A stretch of DNA of 64,000 nt from Acidobacteriota bacterium (GTDB lineage Bacteria; Acidobacteriota; Vicinamibacteria; Marinacidobacterales; Marinacidobacteraceae): positions 1 to 64,000 of the forward strand of contig JAJEFG010000032.1 in the NCBI GenBank assembly GCA_022820545.1. The letters are read 5' to 3'. The translations under genes were made by a program, and so were the position numbers. Below, piece by piece: positions 49,825-57,883 of this stretch (within the stretch, counting starts at the first letter, position 1; each line of letters begins with the position of its first letter). The notes beneath the pieces were generated by a model, which was not told the DNA's origin, did not search any database, and worked only from the letters and a program-made list of their open reading frames with translations.

Positions 49825-50166
49825 TCAGCGGGGCGGCCAGGTCCAGGTCTCCTCCGGATGCCCGTTGACGGTGTAGGTGACGACGACCTCGGCGCCGTCG
49901 TCCCGGCCGTAGGTCTCCTCGTACTGCCGGACCTTGTCGAGCGCGTGCTGGATGGCCTGCCAGTTGCCTCCCTCGGCCGGTTGGCGGTAGCGCGCCTCGA
50001 TCTCTTCGGGCCCGAGCTCGCGGCCGTCGATGACCACCGCGATCGAGTAGAGGTTCTGCGAGTCCATCGGCGCCCAGCAGAAGTAGCGGGACGGGACGAA
50101 GCGCGCGTAGCCGATCATGGCAACCTGGAAGGCGAGGAGCGCGATCGCGGCGAGCGTGCGGGTCAT
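49825..50166 (-). CDS. Small membrane-anchored protein of unknown family
   Basis: A 113-residue protein with one N-terminal helix (TLAAIALLAFQVAMIGYARF) and a soluble part (PMDSQNLYSIAVVIDGRELGPEEIEARYR, ending EVVVTYTVNGHPEETWTWPP). I do not recognise the family. Its start overlaps the symporter stop by 4 bp and its stop is 7 bp before the HTTM-like/DCC gene, so the three are co-translated. It may assist the DCC protein. Confidence 0.7.
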   Translation of the reverse strand: MTRTLAAIALLAFQVAMIGYARFVPSRYFCWAPMDSQNLYSIAVVIDGRELGPEEIEARYRQPAEGGNWQAIQHALDKVRQYEETYGRDDGAEVVVTYTVNGHPEETWTWPPR

Positions 50167-51686
50167 GAACCGAGCGTACCCCGCCGCGGCTTCGGGTTTT
50201 CCCACACCGTGCTCACGGCCCAGCCGACGGCGACCTGGACCAGGAGCGACGCCGAGGCGACCCACTGGAAGCTCACCGGGTCGCCCCCGGTCTCGGGGTC
50301 GAAACCGAAGATGGGCCCGGAGAAGGCGACGAGCGCCGCCGCGACGATGCCCGCGACGGTGCCGGCGGCCGCTCCGATGGCGCGCACCCGGGGGATGAAC
50401 AGCGCGAAGAGGAAGAGGCCGAAGATGGGCCCCGTCAGGAGGTTCGACGTCTTGGACGTCACCTCGGTGATGTTGCCGGGGACCAGGTCCATGACGAAGC
50501 TGCCGAGCACGATGAGTCCGCCGGCCGCTGCGGCGAGCCAGCGGGCCTGCCGGAGTTCCTTCGCGTCGTCGCGCTCGCGCTTCCGGAAACGTCCCACGAA
50601 GTCGGTCAGCACCACCGCCGAGATCGAGTTCACGCCGGAGTCCACGCTGGACATGGCGGCCGCGAACATGGCGGCGACCACGAGTCCCGCGACGCCGGCC
50701 GGAAGCCGGTTGGCGATGAAGAACGGGAACACGTGGTCCGCGTCGGCGCGGAGCGACATGCCCTCGCCAAGCTGCGCGGGGAAGGCCTCGAAGTAGCCGA
50801 GGAGCGCCACGCCGACCAGCGCGAGCACGATCGTGACCACCGCGATGGCCAGGAGCTGGGTCCCGTAGGCCCGCCGGGCCGCGCGCAGGTCGGTCGTCGC
50901 CATGAATCGCTGCACCGAGACCTGGTCGCCGCCCGCGGTGGCCGCGTACCAGACCATCGTGGAGACGACCGTCCCGAACGCCGTCACCCGCGTGGCCGGG
51001 TCGAAGCTGAACAGGGGCTGCGTGTCCCAGTTGGCCTGCCAGGTCGTCGGGAACCACCCGAAGCCGCCGAGCTCCACGGTCACGATGCCGAGCACCAGGA
51101 GGGCCCCTCCGAAGAGGAGCAGGGACTGGATGCAGTCGGTGACGACGACGGCCCGCAGACCTCCGAGGGATGTGTAGATGACGGCCACGGTTGCGGTGAA
51201 GAGGACGACGAGGGGTACTGCCGAGGGGCCGGCGCCGATCATCACCGTCAGCGCCACCGCAGCCGCGTAGACCACGAGCGACATCCACGCGAGCCGCAGC
51301 ACGATGAACATCGAGGCGCCCAGAAGCCGGACTCCGGGGCCGAGACGCACTTCGAGAAGCTCGTAGGCGCTCGTCACCCGGTGCTTCATGTAGACCGGCA
51401 GCAGGCCGTAGCAGACGACGAAATAGACGAGGGGAAGTCCCAGGAGCTGGACGAGCAGCACCGGCCCCCGCCCGAGCGTTTCGCCCGGCACGGAGAGGTA
51501 GGACACCGTGCTGACGAGGGTCGCGAACAGCGAGACCCCCACCGCGACAGGGTGGAGCCGGCCGCCCCCGATGAAGTACTCCTCTGTCGAGGACTGGCGC
51601 CGGCCGTAGAACCAGCCGAGCCAGAGGGTGAGGCCCGCGTAAGCCGCGAGCACGAGCCAGTCGATGGCGGCCAGACCCTGATTCAT
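50163..51686 (-). CDS. Sodium:solute symporter family protein
   Basis: A 507-residue SSS-family transporter with about 13 helices. FYGRRQSSTEEYFIGGGRLHPVAVGVSLFATLVSTVSYLSVPGE is the N-terminal region with the sodium-site residues of helix 1, and YTSLGGLRAVVVTDCIQSLLLFGG is the SSS signature. The substrate is not evident; a divergent DapA-like aldolase gene starts 47 bp away, so a keto acid or sugar acid is possible. Confidence 0.9.
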   Translation of the reverse strand: MNQGLAAIDWLVLAAYAGLTLWLGWFYGRRQSSTEEYFIGGGRLHPVAVGVSLFATLVSTVSYLSVPGETLGRGPVLLVQLLGLPLVYFVVCYGLLPVYMKHRVTSAYELLEVRLGPGVRLLGASMFIVLRLAWMSLVVYAAAVALTVMIGAGPSAVPLVVLFTATVAVIYTSLGGLRAVVVTDCIQSLLLFGGALLVLGIVTVELGGFGWFPTTWQANWDTQPLFSFDPATRVTAFGTVVSTMVWYAATAGGDQVSVQRFMATTDLRAARRAYGTQLLAIAVVTIVLALVGVALLGYFEAFPAQLGEGMSLRADADHVFPFFIANRLPAGVAGLVVAAMFAAAMSSVDSGVNSISAVVLTDFVGRFRKRERDDAKELRQARWLAAAAGGLIVLGSFVMDLVPGNITEVTSKTSNLLTGPIFGLFLFALFIPRVRAIGAAAGTVAGIVAAALVAFSGPIFGFDPETGGDPVSFQWVASASLLVQVAVGWAVSTVWENPKPRRGTLGS

Positions 51687-51733
51687 CAGGCCTCGGATAT
51701 AACACAGACGCCCAGCGAAGGGAGACCCGCACC

Positions 51734-52669
51734 ATGACGCCGGCGGACGCCAGAAAGACCATCTGTGGACCGTTGATTCCGGTCATCACCAACTACGCGG
51801 ACGACCTCAGCGTCGATCACGACGCCATCCGCGAGAACGTCAACCACGTCGTGGACCGGGGCGTCCGCACCGGCAGCGGGGCGCTCCTCGCCGCCGGCGC
51901 CGGGGGCGACTTCCCGATGCTGACGCTCGACGAGCGGAAGGCGGTGAGCGAGACCATCCTGCGGGCCGCCGCCGGCCGGACCCCCGTGCTCGTGGGAGCC
52001 CAGGACACGAACCCCGCCGTGTCCGTCGAGCTCGCGCGCTTCGCCGAGGACATCGGCGCCTGGGGCATCCAGCTCGCGCCGGGCTACTACTACGAGTCGT
52101 CGCCGGAGGACTGCTACCGGCTGTTCGAGACGGTGCACGAAGCCACCAGCACGCTGGGGATCATGATCTACAACACCCACTGGGAGGCCTACGACATGTC
52201 GCTCGACGATGTCGAACGGCTCGCCGAGCTGCCCCGCTGCCTCGCCCTCAAGTGGTCCACCGCGCGCGGCACCCTGGACTACCAGCGCGGGGTGGTGCGT
52301 TTCCGGGACCGCCTCGCCGTCATCGACAACCACGGGGTTCAGGCACTGACCCACATGCTCGGCGGGCGGGGATACATCACGCACCTGTGCACCGTCTGGC
52401 CCGAGCACGACCTCGAGGTTTTTCGGCTCATGGAGGCGGGCGACTACGCCGCGGCGCAGAACCTTCTCAGCACCGTCAACTGGCCGTGGTACGACTTCCG
52501 GGTGCGGATGTGGCGCCGCACCGGAGCCGAGAGCCCCGTCGTCAACGCGGCGCTCGAGTTGACCGGGCGGAAGGGCGGGCCGAGCCGGCTCCCCACCCGC
52601 CGCCTCGACGAGTCCGAGCGCGAGGAACTGCGAACGCTCCTGATCGAGATCGGGGTTCCCGGCGCTTAG
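51734..52669 (+). CDS. Dihydrodipicolinate synthase/N-acetylneuraminate lyase family aldolase
   Basis: A 311-residue TIM-barrel class I aldolase. The Schiff-base lysine lies in CLALKWSTARG, the tyrosine in GIMIYNTHWEAYD, and the substrate-carboxylate region GALLAAGAGGDFPMLTLDERK has AGAGGDF in place of the usual GTTGE. That change and the WSTARG motif indicate a substrate other than pyruvate plus aspartate semialdehyde. It is divergent from the SSS symporter, suggesting a shared catabolic role. A GATATAAC element at about 51699 could be the -10 box. Confidence 0.88.
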   Translation: MTPADARKTICGPLIPVITNYADDLSVDHDAIRENVNHVVDRGVRTGSGALLAAGAGGDFPMLTLDERKAVSETILRAAAGRTPVLVGAQDTNPAVSVELARFAEDIGAWGIQLAPGYYYESSPEDCYRLFETVHEATSTLGIMIYNTHWEAYDMSLDDVERLAELPRCLALKWSTARGTLDYQRGVVRFRDRLAVIDNHGVQALTHMLGGRGYITHLCTVWPEHDLEVFRLMEAGDYAAAQNLLSTVNWPWYDFRVRMWRRTGAESPVVNAALELTGRKGGPSRLPTRRLDESEREELRTLLIEIGVPGA

Positions 52670-52755
52670 GGAGCGTCCACTTTCAGTCGGCACGCGCTGG
52701 CCGGGGCCAGCGCGTCGTCTCTCCTACTTCGGACCCCCAATGCTGTTTGCGCTCT

Positions 52756-52789
52756 AGCGTATAATGGTGAGACATACGCTGTGGCGTAT
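52756..52789. promoter_or_regulatory. HipB-type operator overlapping the promoter
   Basis: AGCGTAT-aatggtgagac-ATACGCT is a perfect inverted repeat, and a third half-site GCGTAT follows at 52784-52789. The first half-site overlaps a TATAAT -10 box (52760-52765). Binding would block transcription of hipBA. The promoter also places the ATG at 52764 outside the transcript. Confidence 0.6.
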
Positions 52790-52802
52790 TCCAGGCAGCA
52801 CC

Positions 52803-53051
52803 ATGGAGCCCATCGCGACAAGTCCGCGTGGCCTCGGCCAGGCCATCCGCGTCCTCCGGCGGCGGCAGGGCATGACCCAGGCCGAATTGGCGGAAGCGTG
52901 CGTCCTGCGGCAGGCGACCGTTTCCGCCGCCGAGAACGGCGCGCCGGGAACGCGGCTGGACACGGTCTTCCGACTGCTCGCGGTGCTCGGCCGCGAAGTG
53001 GCCCTGCGAGACCGCGAACAAGTACTCGGTGAACCGGATCGTCTCGAATGA
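52803..53051 (+). CDS. hipB: HipB-type XRE antitoxin/repressor
   Basis: An 82-residue helix-turn-helix protein: GLGQAIRVLRRRQGMTQAELAEACVLRQATVSAAENG is the XRE domain, and DTVFRLLAVLGREVALRDRE is the C-terminal dimer part of HipB. I start it at the ATG at 52803 because the TATAAT box lies at 52760; the track start at 52764 is inside the promoter. It probably represses its own operon through the GCGTAT half-sites and binds HipA. Confidence 0.9.
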   Translation: MEPIATSPRGLGQAIRVLRRRQGMTQAELAEACVLRQATVSAAENGAPGTRLDTVFRLLAVLGREVALRDREQVLGEPDRLE

Positions 53052-53067
53052 ATCGGAGCTGTCGAAC

Positions 53068-54366
53068 ATGAGGTCTGCGGTTCGGACCCTCCAACTCTTC
53101 GAGAACGGAAGGCGTCTCGGGAAGCTCACCCGAACGGCGTCGGGACTCGCGCTCCAATACGACCCGGATTGGCTCGCCTGGGAGGGCGCCACGCCGGCCT
53201 CGCTCTCTTTACCGCTTGACCCGGCCGGCCACCGAGGCGAGCCGGTATTCCGGTTTCTCGACAATCTGCTGCCCGACTCCGAAGGGATGCGTGCTCGGCT
53301 GGCAGTGCGCGTGGACGCGCCGGACACGCACCCGTACACCCTGCTCGCCTATCTGGGCCGGTGTTCGGCCGGCGCCCTGACCTTCGTTCCGGACGGGGAG
53401 GATCCCGGCCCGCCCGGCGCTGTCGCCGGAACGCCCGTTTCGGACGAAGAGGTGGCGAGATTCGTCTCGGAGTTGGATCGGCGTCCACTCGGAGTCGGTC
53501 CGCGCTTTCGTATCTCGCTTGCCGGGGCACAGCGGAAGACAGCGCTGCTGTTCGCGGATGGGATTTGGCAATTCCCGCTCGGATTCACGCCGACGACCCA
53601 CATCCTGAAACCCCAGATCGGTTCGCTACCGGGAGTCGACTTCAGCCAGAGCGTCGAGAACGAGTTCCTGTGCCTGCGCGTGGCGTCGGCGTTCGGGTTG
53701 GATGTGGCGCCTGCCCGCATTGCGGACTTCGATGAGGTCCGGGTGTTGGTGGTCGAACGATTCGACCGGCGCTGGACGAACGATGGACGGCTCCTGCGGG
53801 TTCCCCACGAAGATCTCGCCCAGGCGCTCGCCGTGCCGTCCGGGCGGAAGTACGAGATGGACGGGGGACCGGGCATGACCCGGCTACTCGGCTTGCTCGA
53901 GGGCTCGGCGTCCCCCGACGCGGACCGTCAAGGTTTCCTGCGGGCGCAGATCGTCTTCTGGCTGCTCGCGGCGATTGACGGCCACGCCAAGAACTACAGC
54001 CTCCGACTGCTCCCGCGCGGCCGATTCCGGCTGGCGCCGTTCTACGACGTGGTGTCCGTCCAGCCCGCGCTCACCGGAGGGGAACTTCCCGAGGACGAAG
54101 CCGTGATGTCCCTCGCCGCAGGAAACGCGGGGATTCGGGGAGTGGCGCATATCGAGCCGGAGCATTTCGTCGAGAGCGGGAGAGCCGCCGGTGTTCCGAA
54201 GCGTGCGGTTCGCGGTCTGTTCGCGGACTTGGTCGAAGGCCGCGCCGGAGCCTTCGATACCGTTCGCGCGAGCCTGCCGGAGAACTTCCCGCCGGCGCTG
54301 GAGGCTGTGGTCTTCGATGCCGTCACCGTTCGTCTAGGGCAAATCGAGCGCTATCTGGCCGGATGA
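53068..54366 (+). CDS. hipA: HipA-type serine/threonine kinase toxin
   Basis: A 432-residue HipA-family kinase. The N-terminal subdomain (RTLQLFENGRRLGKLTR, then FRFLDNLLPDSEGMRARLA) is normal. ISLAGAQRKTALLFADG is the ATP-loop region, WLLAAIDGHAKNYSLRLL the catalytic loop with the aspartate and HAKN, and FRLAPFYDVVSVQP the metal-binding DFG-like segment. The ATG at 53068 has GGAG upstream and avoids the 22-bp overlap of the track start (53029). In other bacteria HipA phosphorylates glutamyl-tRNA synthetase; the target here is unknown. Confidence 0.93.
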   Translation: MRSAVRTLQLFENGRRLGKLTRTASGLALQYDPDWLAWEGATPASLSLPLDPAGHRGEPVFRFLDNLLPDSEGMRARLAVRVDAPDTHPYTLLAYLGRCSAGALTFVPDGEDPGPPGAVAGTPVSDEEVARFVSELDRRPLGVGPRFRISLAGAQRKTALLFADGIWQFPLGFTPTTHILKPQIGSLPGVDFSQSVENEFLCLRVASAFGLDVAPARIADFDEVRVLVVERFDRRWTNDGRLLRVPHEDLAQALAVPSGRKYEMDGGPGMTRLLGLLEGSASPDADRQGFLRAQIVFWLLAAIDGHAKNYSLRLLPRGRFRLAPFYDVVSVQPALTGGELPEDEAVMSLAAGNAGIRGVAHIEPEHFVESGRAAGVPKRAVRGLFADLVEGRAGAFDTVRASLPENFPPALEAVVFDAVTVRLGQIERYLAG

Positions 54367-54377
54367 GGGTGAACCAC

Positions 54378-54426
54378 CCGCGGCGCTGTGCGCCGCGGTG
54401 CCGGCTGAAGCCGGCGTTCCAAGCCG
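54378..54426. repeat. Tandem hairpins after hipA (family B copy)
   Basis: CCGCGGCGC-TGT-GCGCCGCGG is a perfect 9-bp stem. It is followed by GTGCCGGCTGAAGCCGGCG and TTCCAAGCC, a family B copy. They lie 12 bp after the hipA stop and may end its transcript. Confidence 0.6.
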
Positions 54427-54494
54427 TTTCCGCCATTTGTCATGCCGGGAATTGCGGGGGGATCCGATGATCGGAGTTCCTCCGCCGAGGTGCC

Positions 54495-55895
54495 CTAACG
54501 CGCGGCGTGGCGGGCGACGACCGTGGCCACCGCTTCCGTGAGGCGCTTGGCGTAGGCGATCTCGAGGAACTCGTTGGGCCCGTGGGCGTTCGAGTTCGGG
54601 CCGAGCACGCCGGTGATCACGAACTGCGCCTCGGGGAACTGCTCGCCGAGCATGCCCATGAAGGGGATCGAGCCGCCCTCGCCCATGTACATGGCCGGCT
54701 TGCCGTAGGCGCCCATCGAGGCGTCGTGGAGGGCGTCGCCGAGCCACGGCGCGAGCGCGGGAGCGGACCAGCCCTGGGCGGGCTCGTGGAAGTGCAGGGT
54801 GACCTTCGCGCCGTAGGGCGGATCCGGTTCCACGACTTCCCGGATCGCTTCCTGGGCCGCCCGGGGGTCCACCGTCGGGGGAATCCGGATGGAGAGGTTC
54901 AGCGTCACCTGGGGCAGCAGGACGTTACCGGCCTTCTCGAGCGACGGCAGCCCGCCCTGTCCGGTCACCGCGAGGTTCGGGCGCCAGGTGCGGTTCAGGA
55001 TCAGTTCGCTGGTGGGGACTCCCGGTCGGCCGGTGTTTCCCGCCCAGGGGAAACGCGTGAAGGTGTCCGCGCCCAGGGTCTCGGCCGCGGCCTCCGCCTG
55101 GGCAATCCGTTCCGCGGGGATCTCGGCGTGGAGCGCCTCGGGAATGATGCGGTCGGTCACCGGGTCCTCGAGCCGGTCGAGCAGCTTGCGCAGGATCAGG
55201 AAGGGCGGGGGCACGACTCCGCCGGCGTCGCCCGAGTGCACGCCCTCGGTGAGCACCTCGGCCTGCAGGGTGCCGCCCACCATCCCGCGGAGCGAGGTGG
55301 TGGACCAGAGCTGGTCGTAGTTGCCGGCGCCCGAGTCGAGGCAGATCACGAGGTCGGGGCTGCCGATGACGTCGGCGAAGGACTCCATGTAGGCGGGCAG
55401 GTCCGGGGAGCCGCTCTCCTCGGAGAACTCGACGAGCAGGACCACGCGGGCGCGCTTCTTGCCCTCGCGGCGCACCGCCTCGAGCGCGGCGAGCGCGCAG
55501 TAGAGCGCGTACCCGTCGTCCGCGCCGCCCCGGCCGTAGAGCTTGTCGCCCTCGCGGACCGGGCTCCAGGGGCCGAGCCCCTCCCGCCAGCCGACCATCT
55601 CGGGCTGCTTGTCGAGGTGGCCGTACATCAGGATCGTGCCGTCTGCCTCGCCCGGGCAGTCGAGCAGCAGCAGGGGCGTCCTTCCCGGGATCCGTCCCAC
55701 GTGGAGGGTCGCGTCGTCCGGGGCGTGCTTGTCCATGAACGCCTTGCCCATCTGGAGCGCGTCCTCCATGTGGCCGTTCGCCTCCCAGTTCGGGTCGAAC
55801 AGCACCGAGACGTTGGGGACGGCGACGTACTCGGTGAGGGAGGGGAGGATCTCGTCCTCCCAGAAACGGTCCAGGAACTCGCGGGTGTCGGTCAT
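54495..55895 (-). CDS. M20 family dipeptidase
   Basis: A 466-residue zinc peptidase. Metal ligands and catalytic residues are in ILMYGHLDKQPEM (H, D), YGRGGADDGYALY (bridging D), VLLVEFSEESGSPDL (catalytic E and ligand E) and the C-terminal ITGVLGPNSNAHGPNEFL (H). This is the carnosinase-like M20 group that cleaves dipeptides with a free N-terminus. No signal peptide. It is convergent with hipA. Confidence 0.93.
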   Translation of the reverse strand: MTDTREFLDRFWEDEILPSLTEYVAVPNVSVLFDPNWEANGHMEDALQMGKAFMDKHAPDDATLHVGRIPGRTPLLLLDCPGEADGTILMYGHLDKQPEMVGWREGLGPWSPVREGDKLYGRGGADDGYALYCALAALEAVRREGKKRARVVLLVEFSEESGSPDLPAYMESFADVIGSPDLVICLDSGAGNYDQLWSTTSLRGMVGGTLQAEVLTEGVHSGDAGGVVPPPFLILRKLLDRLEDPVTDRIIPEALHAEIPAERIAQAEAAAETLGADTFTRFPWAGNTGRPGVPTSELILNRTWRPNLAVTGQGGLPSLEKAGNVLLPQVTLNLSIRIPPTVDPRAAQEAIREVVEPDPPYGAKVTLHFHEPAQGWSAPALAPWLGDALHDASMGAYGKPAMYMGEGGSIPFMGMLGEQFPEAQFVITGVLGPNSNAHGPNEFLEIAYAKRLTEAVATVVARHAAR

Positions 55896-55920
55896 GGCCG
55901 GCGATTGTAGGGCGCAGGGC

Positions 55921-55965
55921 GGAGCGCCGGCCTCCGGCCGGCATCGCTCGCGCAGCGAGCGAAAC
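55921..55965 (+). repeat. Dispersed two-hairpin repeat, family A
   Basis: GGAGCGCCGGCCTCCGGCCGG, then CATCG and the second stem CGCTCGC-GCA-GCGAGCG, ending AAAC. It lies just upstream of the dipeptidase gene. Confidence 0.7.
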
Positions 55966-56040
55966 TCCAGGCCTCACGTTGGCGTATGGCGCAACGTCAC
56001 ACGGGATGGCGCCACGCCATGCGGGAGAGCGCCGGCACGC

Positions 56041-56085
56041 GTTTCGCGGCCTGCGGCCGCGATGCCGGCCGGAGGCCGGCGCTCC
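56041..56085 (-). repeat. Dispersed two-hairpin repeat, family A, inverted copy
   Basis: On the plus strand: GTTTCGCGGCCTGCGGCCGCG, then ATGCC and GGCCGGAGGCCGGCGCTCC. Together with the 55921 copy it brackets the gap between the dipeptidase and TRAP genes in inverted orientation, as at 12875/13027. Confidence 0.7.
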
Positions 56086-56135
56086 GAGCGGCCGCTCCGG
56101 TAGAGTCGCCAGCGGCCCTCCGCCATGCAGGACTC

Positions 56136-56603
56136 ATGAACCGCCTCTGGCGAGCGCTCGAGACCGGGGCGGCGATCGCCCTCGGACTCATGGCGGCGCT
56201 CGTGATCTACCAGGTGGGGGCCCGCTACCTCTTCGGGAGTCCACCGAGCTGGACCGAAGAACTCGCGCGCTTCCTGCAGGTCTGGCTGGTGCTGCTGGCG
56301 TCCCCGATCTGCGTGCGGCGCGGGATGCACCTCGCGGTGGACTACGTGACGCCGCGCCTGCCGCCGGGGGCGGCGCTGGCCCTCCGGACCGGCGTGCTGC
56401 TGATCTCGGCGCTGTTCTGCCTGGGACTGGCTTTCTACGGAATTCGTCTGCTGGCGGTCGCGGGCCTCCAGACCTCGCCGGCCCTCGGGATCTCGATGGT
56501 CTGGCCCTATCTGGCGGTCCCGGTCAGCGGAGTCCTGATGGCGGCGGCCGCTGGGGTCCTCATCGTGTCCGGACTCCGCCGGAGCGAGGACGACGAGCGG
56601 TGA
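56136..56603 (+). CDS. TRAP transporter small permease (DctQ-like)
   Basis: A 155-residue protein with four helices (GAAIALGLMAALVIYQVGARYLF, WLVLLASPICVRRG and two more). SWTEELARFLQVWLVLLASPICVRRGMHLAVDYV is the conserved DctQ core. The stop overlaps the large permease start by 4 bp. The ATG at 56136 is used because the upstream in-frame sequence covers a repeat. Confidence 0.9.
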   Translation: MNRLWRALETGAAIALGLMAALVIYQVGARYLFGSPPSWTEELARFLQVWLVLLASPICVRRGMHLAVDYVTPRLPPGAALALRTGVLLISALFCLGLAFYGIRLLAVAGLQTSPALGISMVWPYLAVPVSGVLMAAAAGVLIVSGLRRSEDDER

Positions 56604-57883
56604 TCCCGGCCCTCCTCATCACCCTCGCCGTCCTGCTCCTGCTCGGGGTGCCGGTCGCCTTCGCGATCGGGCTGAGCGGCATGGCGGCGCTCGTCGCCGA
56701 CGGTCAGATCCCCTTCGAGATCATCCCGCAGCGGGCCTTCGCGGCGCTGAACTCCTGGGCGCTCATGGCGGTGCCGCTCTTCATCTTCGCCGGGGAACTC
56801 ATGAACGCCTGCGGGATCTCCCGGCGGACGGTCGAGGTGGTGGGACGGCTGCGCGGCGGGCTCCCCATCGTCTCGGTGGTCTCGTCCATGTTCTTCGCGA
56901 GCATCTCCGGCAGCTCGAGCGCCAGCACCGCGGCGGTGGGCTCCATGATGATCCCGGCGATGCAGGAGCGGGGGTATCCCACCGGCTTCGCCACCGCGCT
57001 CCAGGCGGCGGGCGGGGCGCTGGGGCCGATCATTCCGCCGAGCATCATCATGATCGTGATGGGCTACGTGACGGAGACCTCGATCGCGGCGCTCTTCGTG
57101 GGCGGCATCGTGCCCGGATTCCTCATGGCGGCCGCGCTGATCGGCATCAACATCCGGCGGTCGCGCCGCTACGAGGCCGCGTTCGCGGCGTCCGGAAACG
57201 CGCCCCCCGCCCAGGACGGCTCCCTCGGCCGGGCGATCCTGGGGGCGGTGCCGGCGCTCGGGATGCCGGTGGTGGTGCTCGGCGGCATCCTGGCCGGCAT
57301 CTTCACCGCCACCGAGGCCGCCGGGGTGGCGGTCGCCTACGGCCTCGCGGTGGGGTTCTTCATCTACCGGGAACTCCGTCTCCGGGACCTGCGCCCGCTG
57401 CTGGTGAGCGCGGCGCTCCGTTCCTGCGTCGTGCTCTTCGTCGCCACCAGCGCCTTCCTGCTCGCCTGGATCATCGCGGTGGGCCGGGTGCCCGATCAGG
57501 TGGGAGGACAGGTGGAAGCCCTGGCCGGCGGCCAGCTCTCCTTCCTGATCGTCTGCAACATCATCCTCATCGTGGTGGGCATGTTCATGGAGAGCATCTC
57601 GGCGATCATCGTGATCATGCCCATCCTGTTCCCGCTGGCGCTCCAGCTCGGGGTCGATCCGATCCACTTCGGGGTGCTGGCTTCGGTCAACCTCTGCATC
57701 GGCATGGTGACGCCCCCTTACGGCGCGACCCTGTTCGTCGCCTGCACGATCGCCAAGCGGAGCATCAGCGACATCGCGGGATGGACGGTGCGTCCGGTGC
57801 TCGCCATGGTGGCGGTGCTGGTGCTGATGACCGTCTTCCCGGACGCGGTGACGGTCCTGCCGCGTTGGCTGGGGATGCTGTGA
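56600..57883 (+). CDS. TRAP transporter large permease (DctM-like)
   Basis: A 427-residue permease with about 12 helices. FAIGLSGMAALVADG, SSMFFASISGSSSASTAAVGSMMIPAM and LGPIIPPSIIMIVMGY are DctM signatures, with GMVTPPYGATLFVA near the end. The GTG at 56600 overlaps the DctQ stop by 4 bp, and its own stop overlaps the DctP start by 4 bp. Import would be driven by a sodium or proton gradient. Confidence 0.95.
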   Translation: MIPALLITLAVLLLLGVPVAFAIGLSGMAALVADGQIPFEIIPQRAFAALNSWALMAVPLFIFAGELMNACGISRRTVEVVGRLRGGLPIVSVVSSMFFASISGSSSASTAAVGSMMIPAMQERGYPTGFATALQAAGGALGPIIPPSIIMIVMGYVTETSIAALFVGGIVPGFLMAAALIGINIRRSRRYEAAFAASGNAPPAQDGSLGRAILGAVPALGMPVVVLGGILAGIFTATEAAGVAVAYGLAVGFFIYRELRLRDLRPLLVSAALRSCVVLFVATSAFLLAWIIAVGRVPDQVGGQVEALAGGQLSFLIVCNIILIVVGMFMESISAIIVIMPILFPLALQLGVDPIHFGVLASVNLCIGMVTPPYGATLFVACTIAKRSISDIAGWTVRPVLAMVAVLVLMTVFPDAVTVLPRWLGML

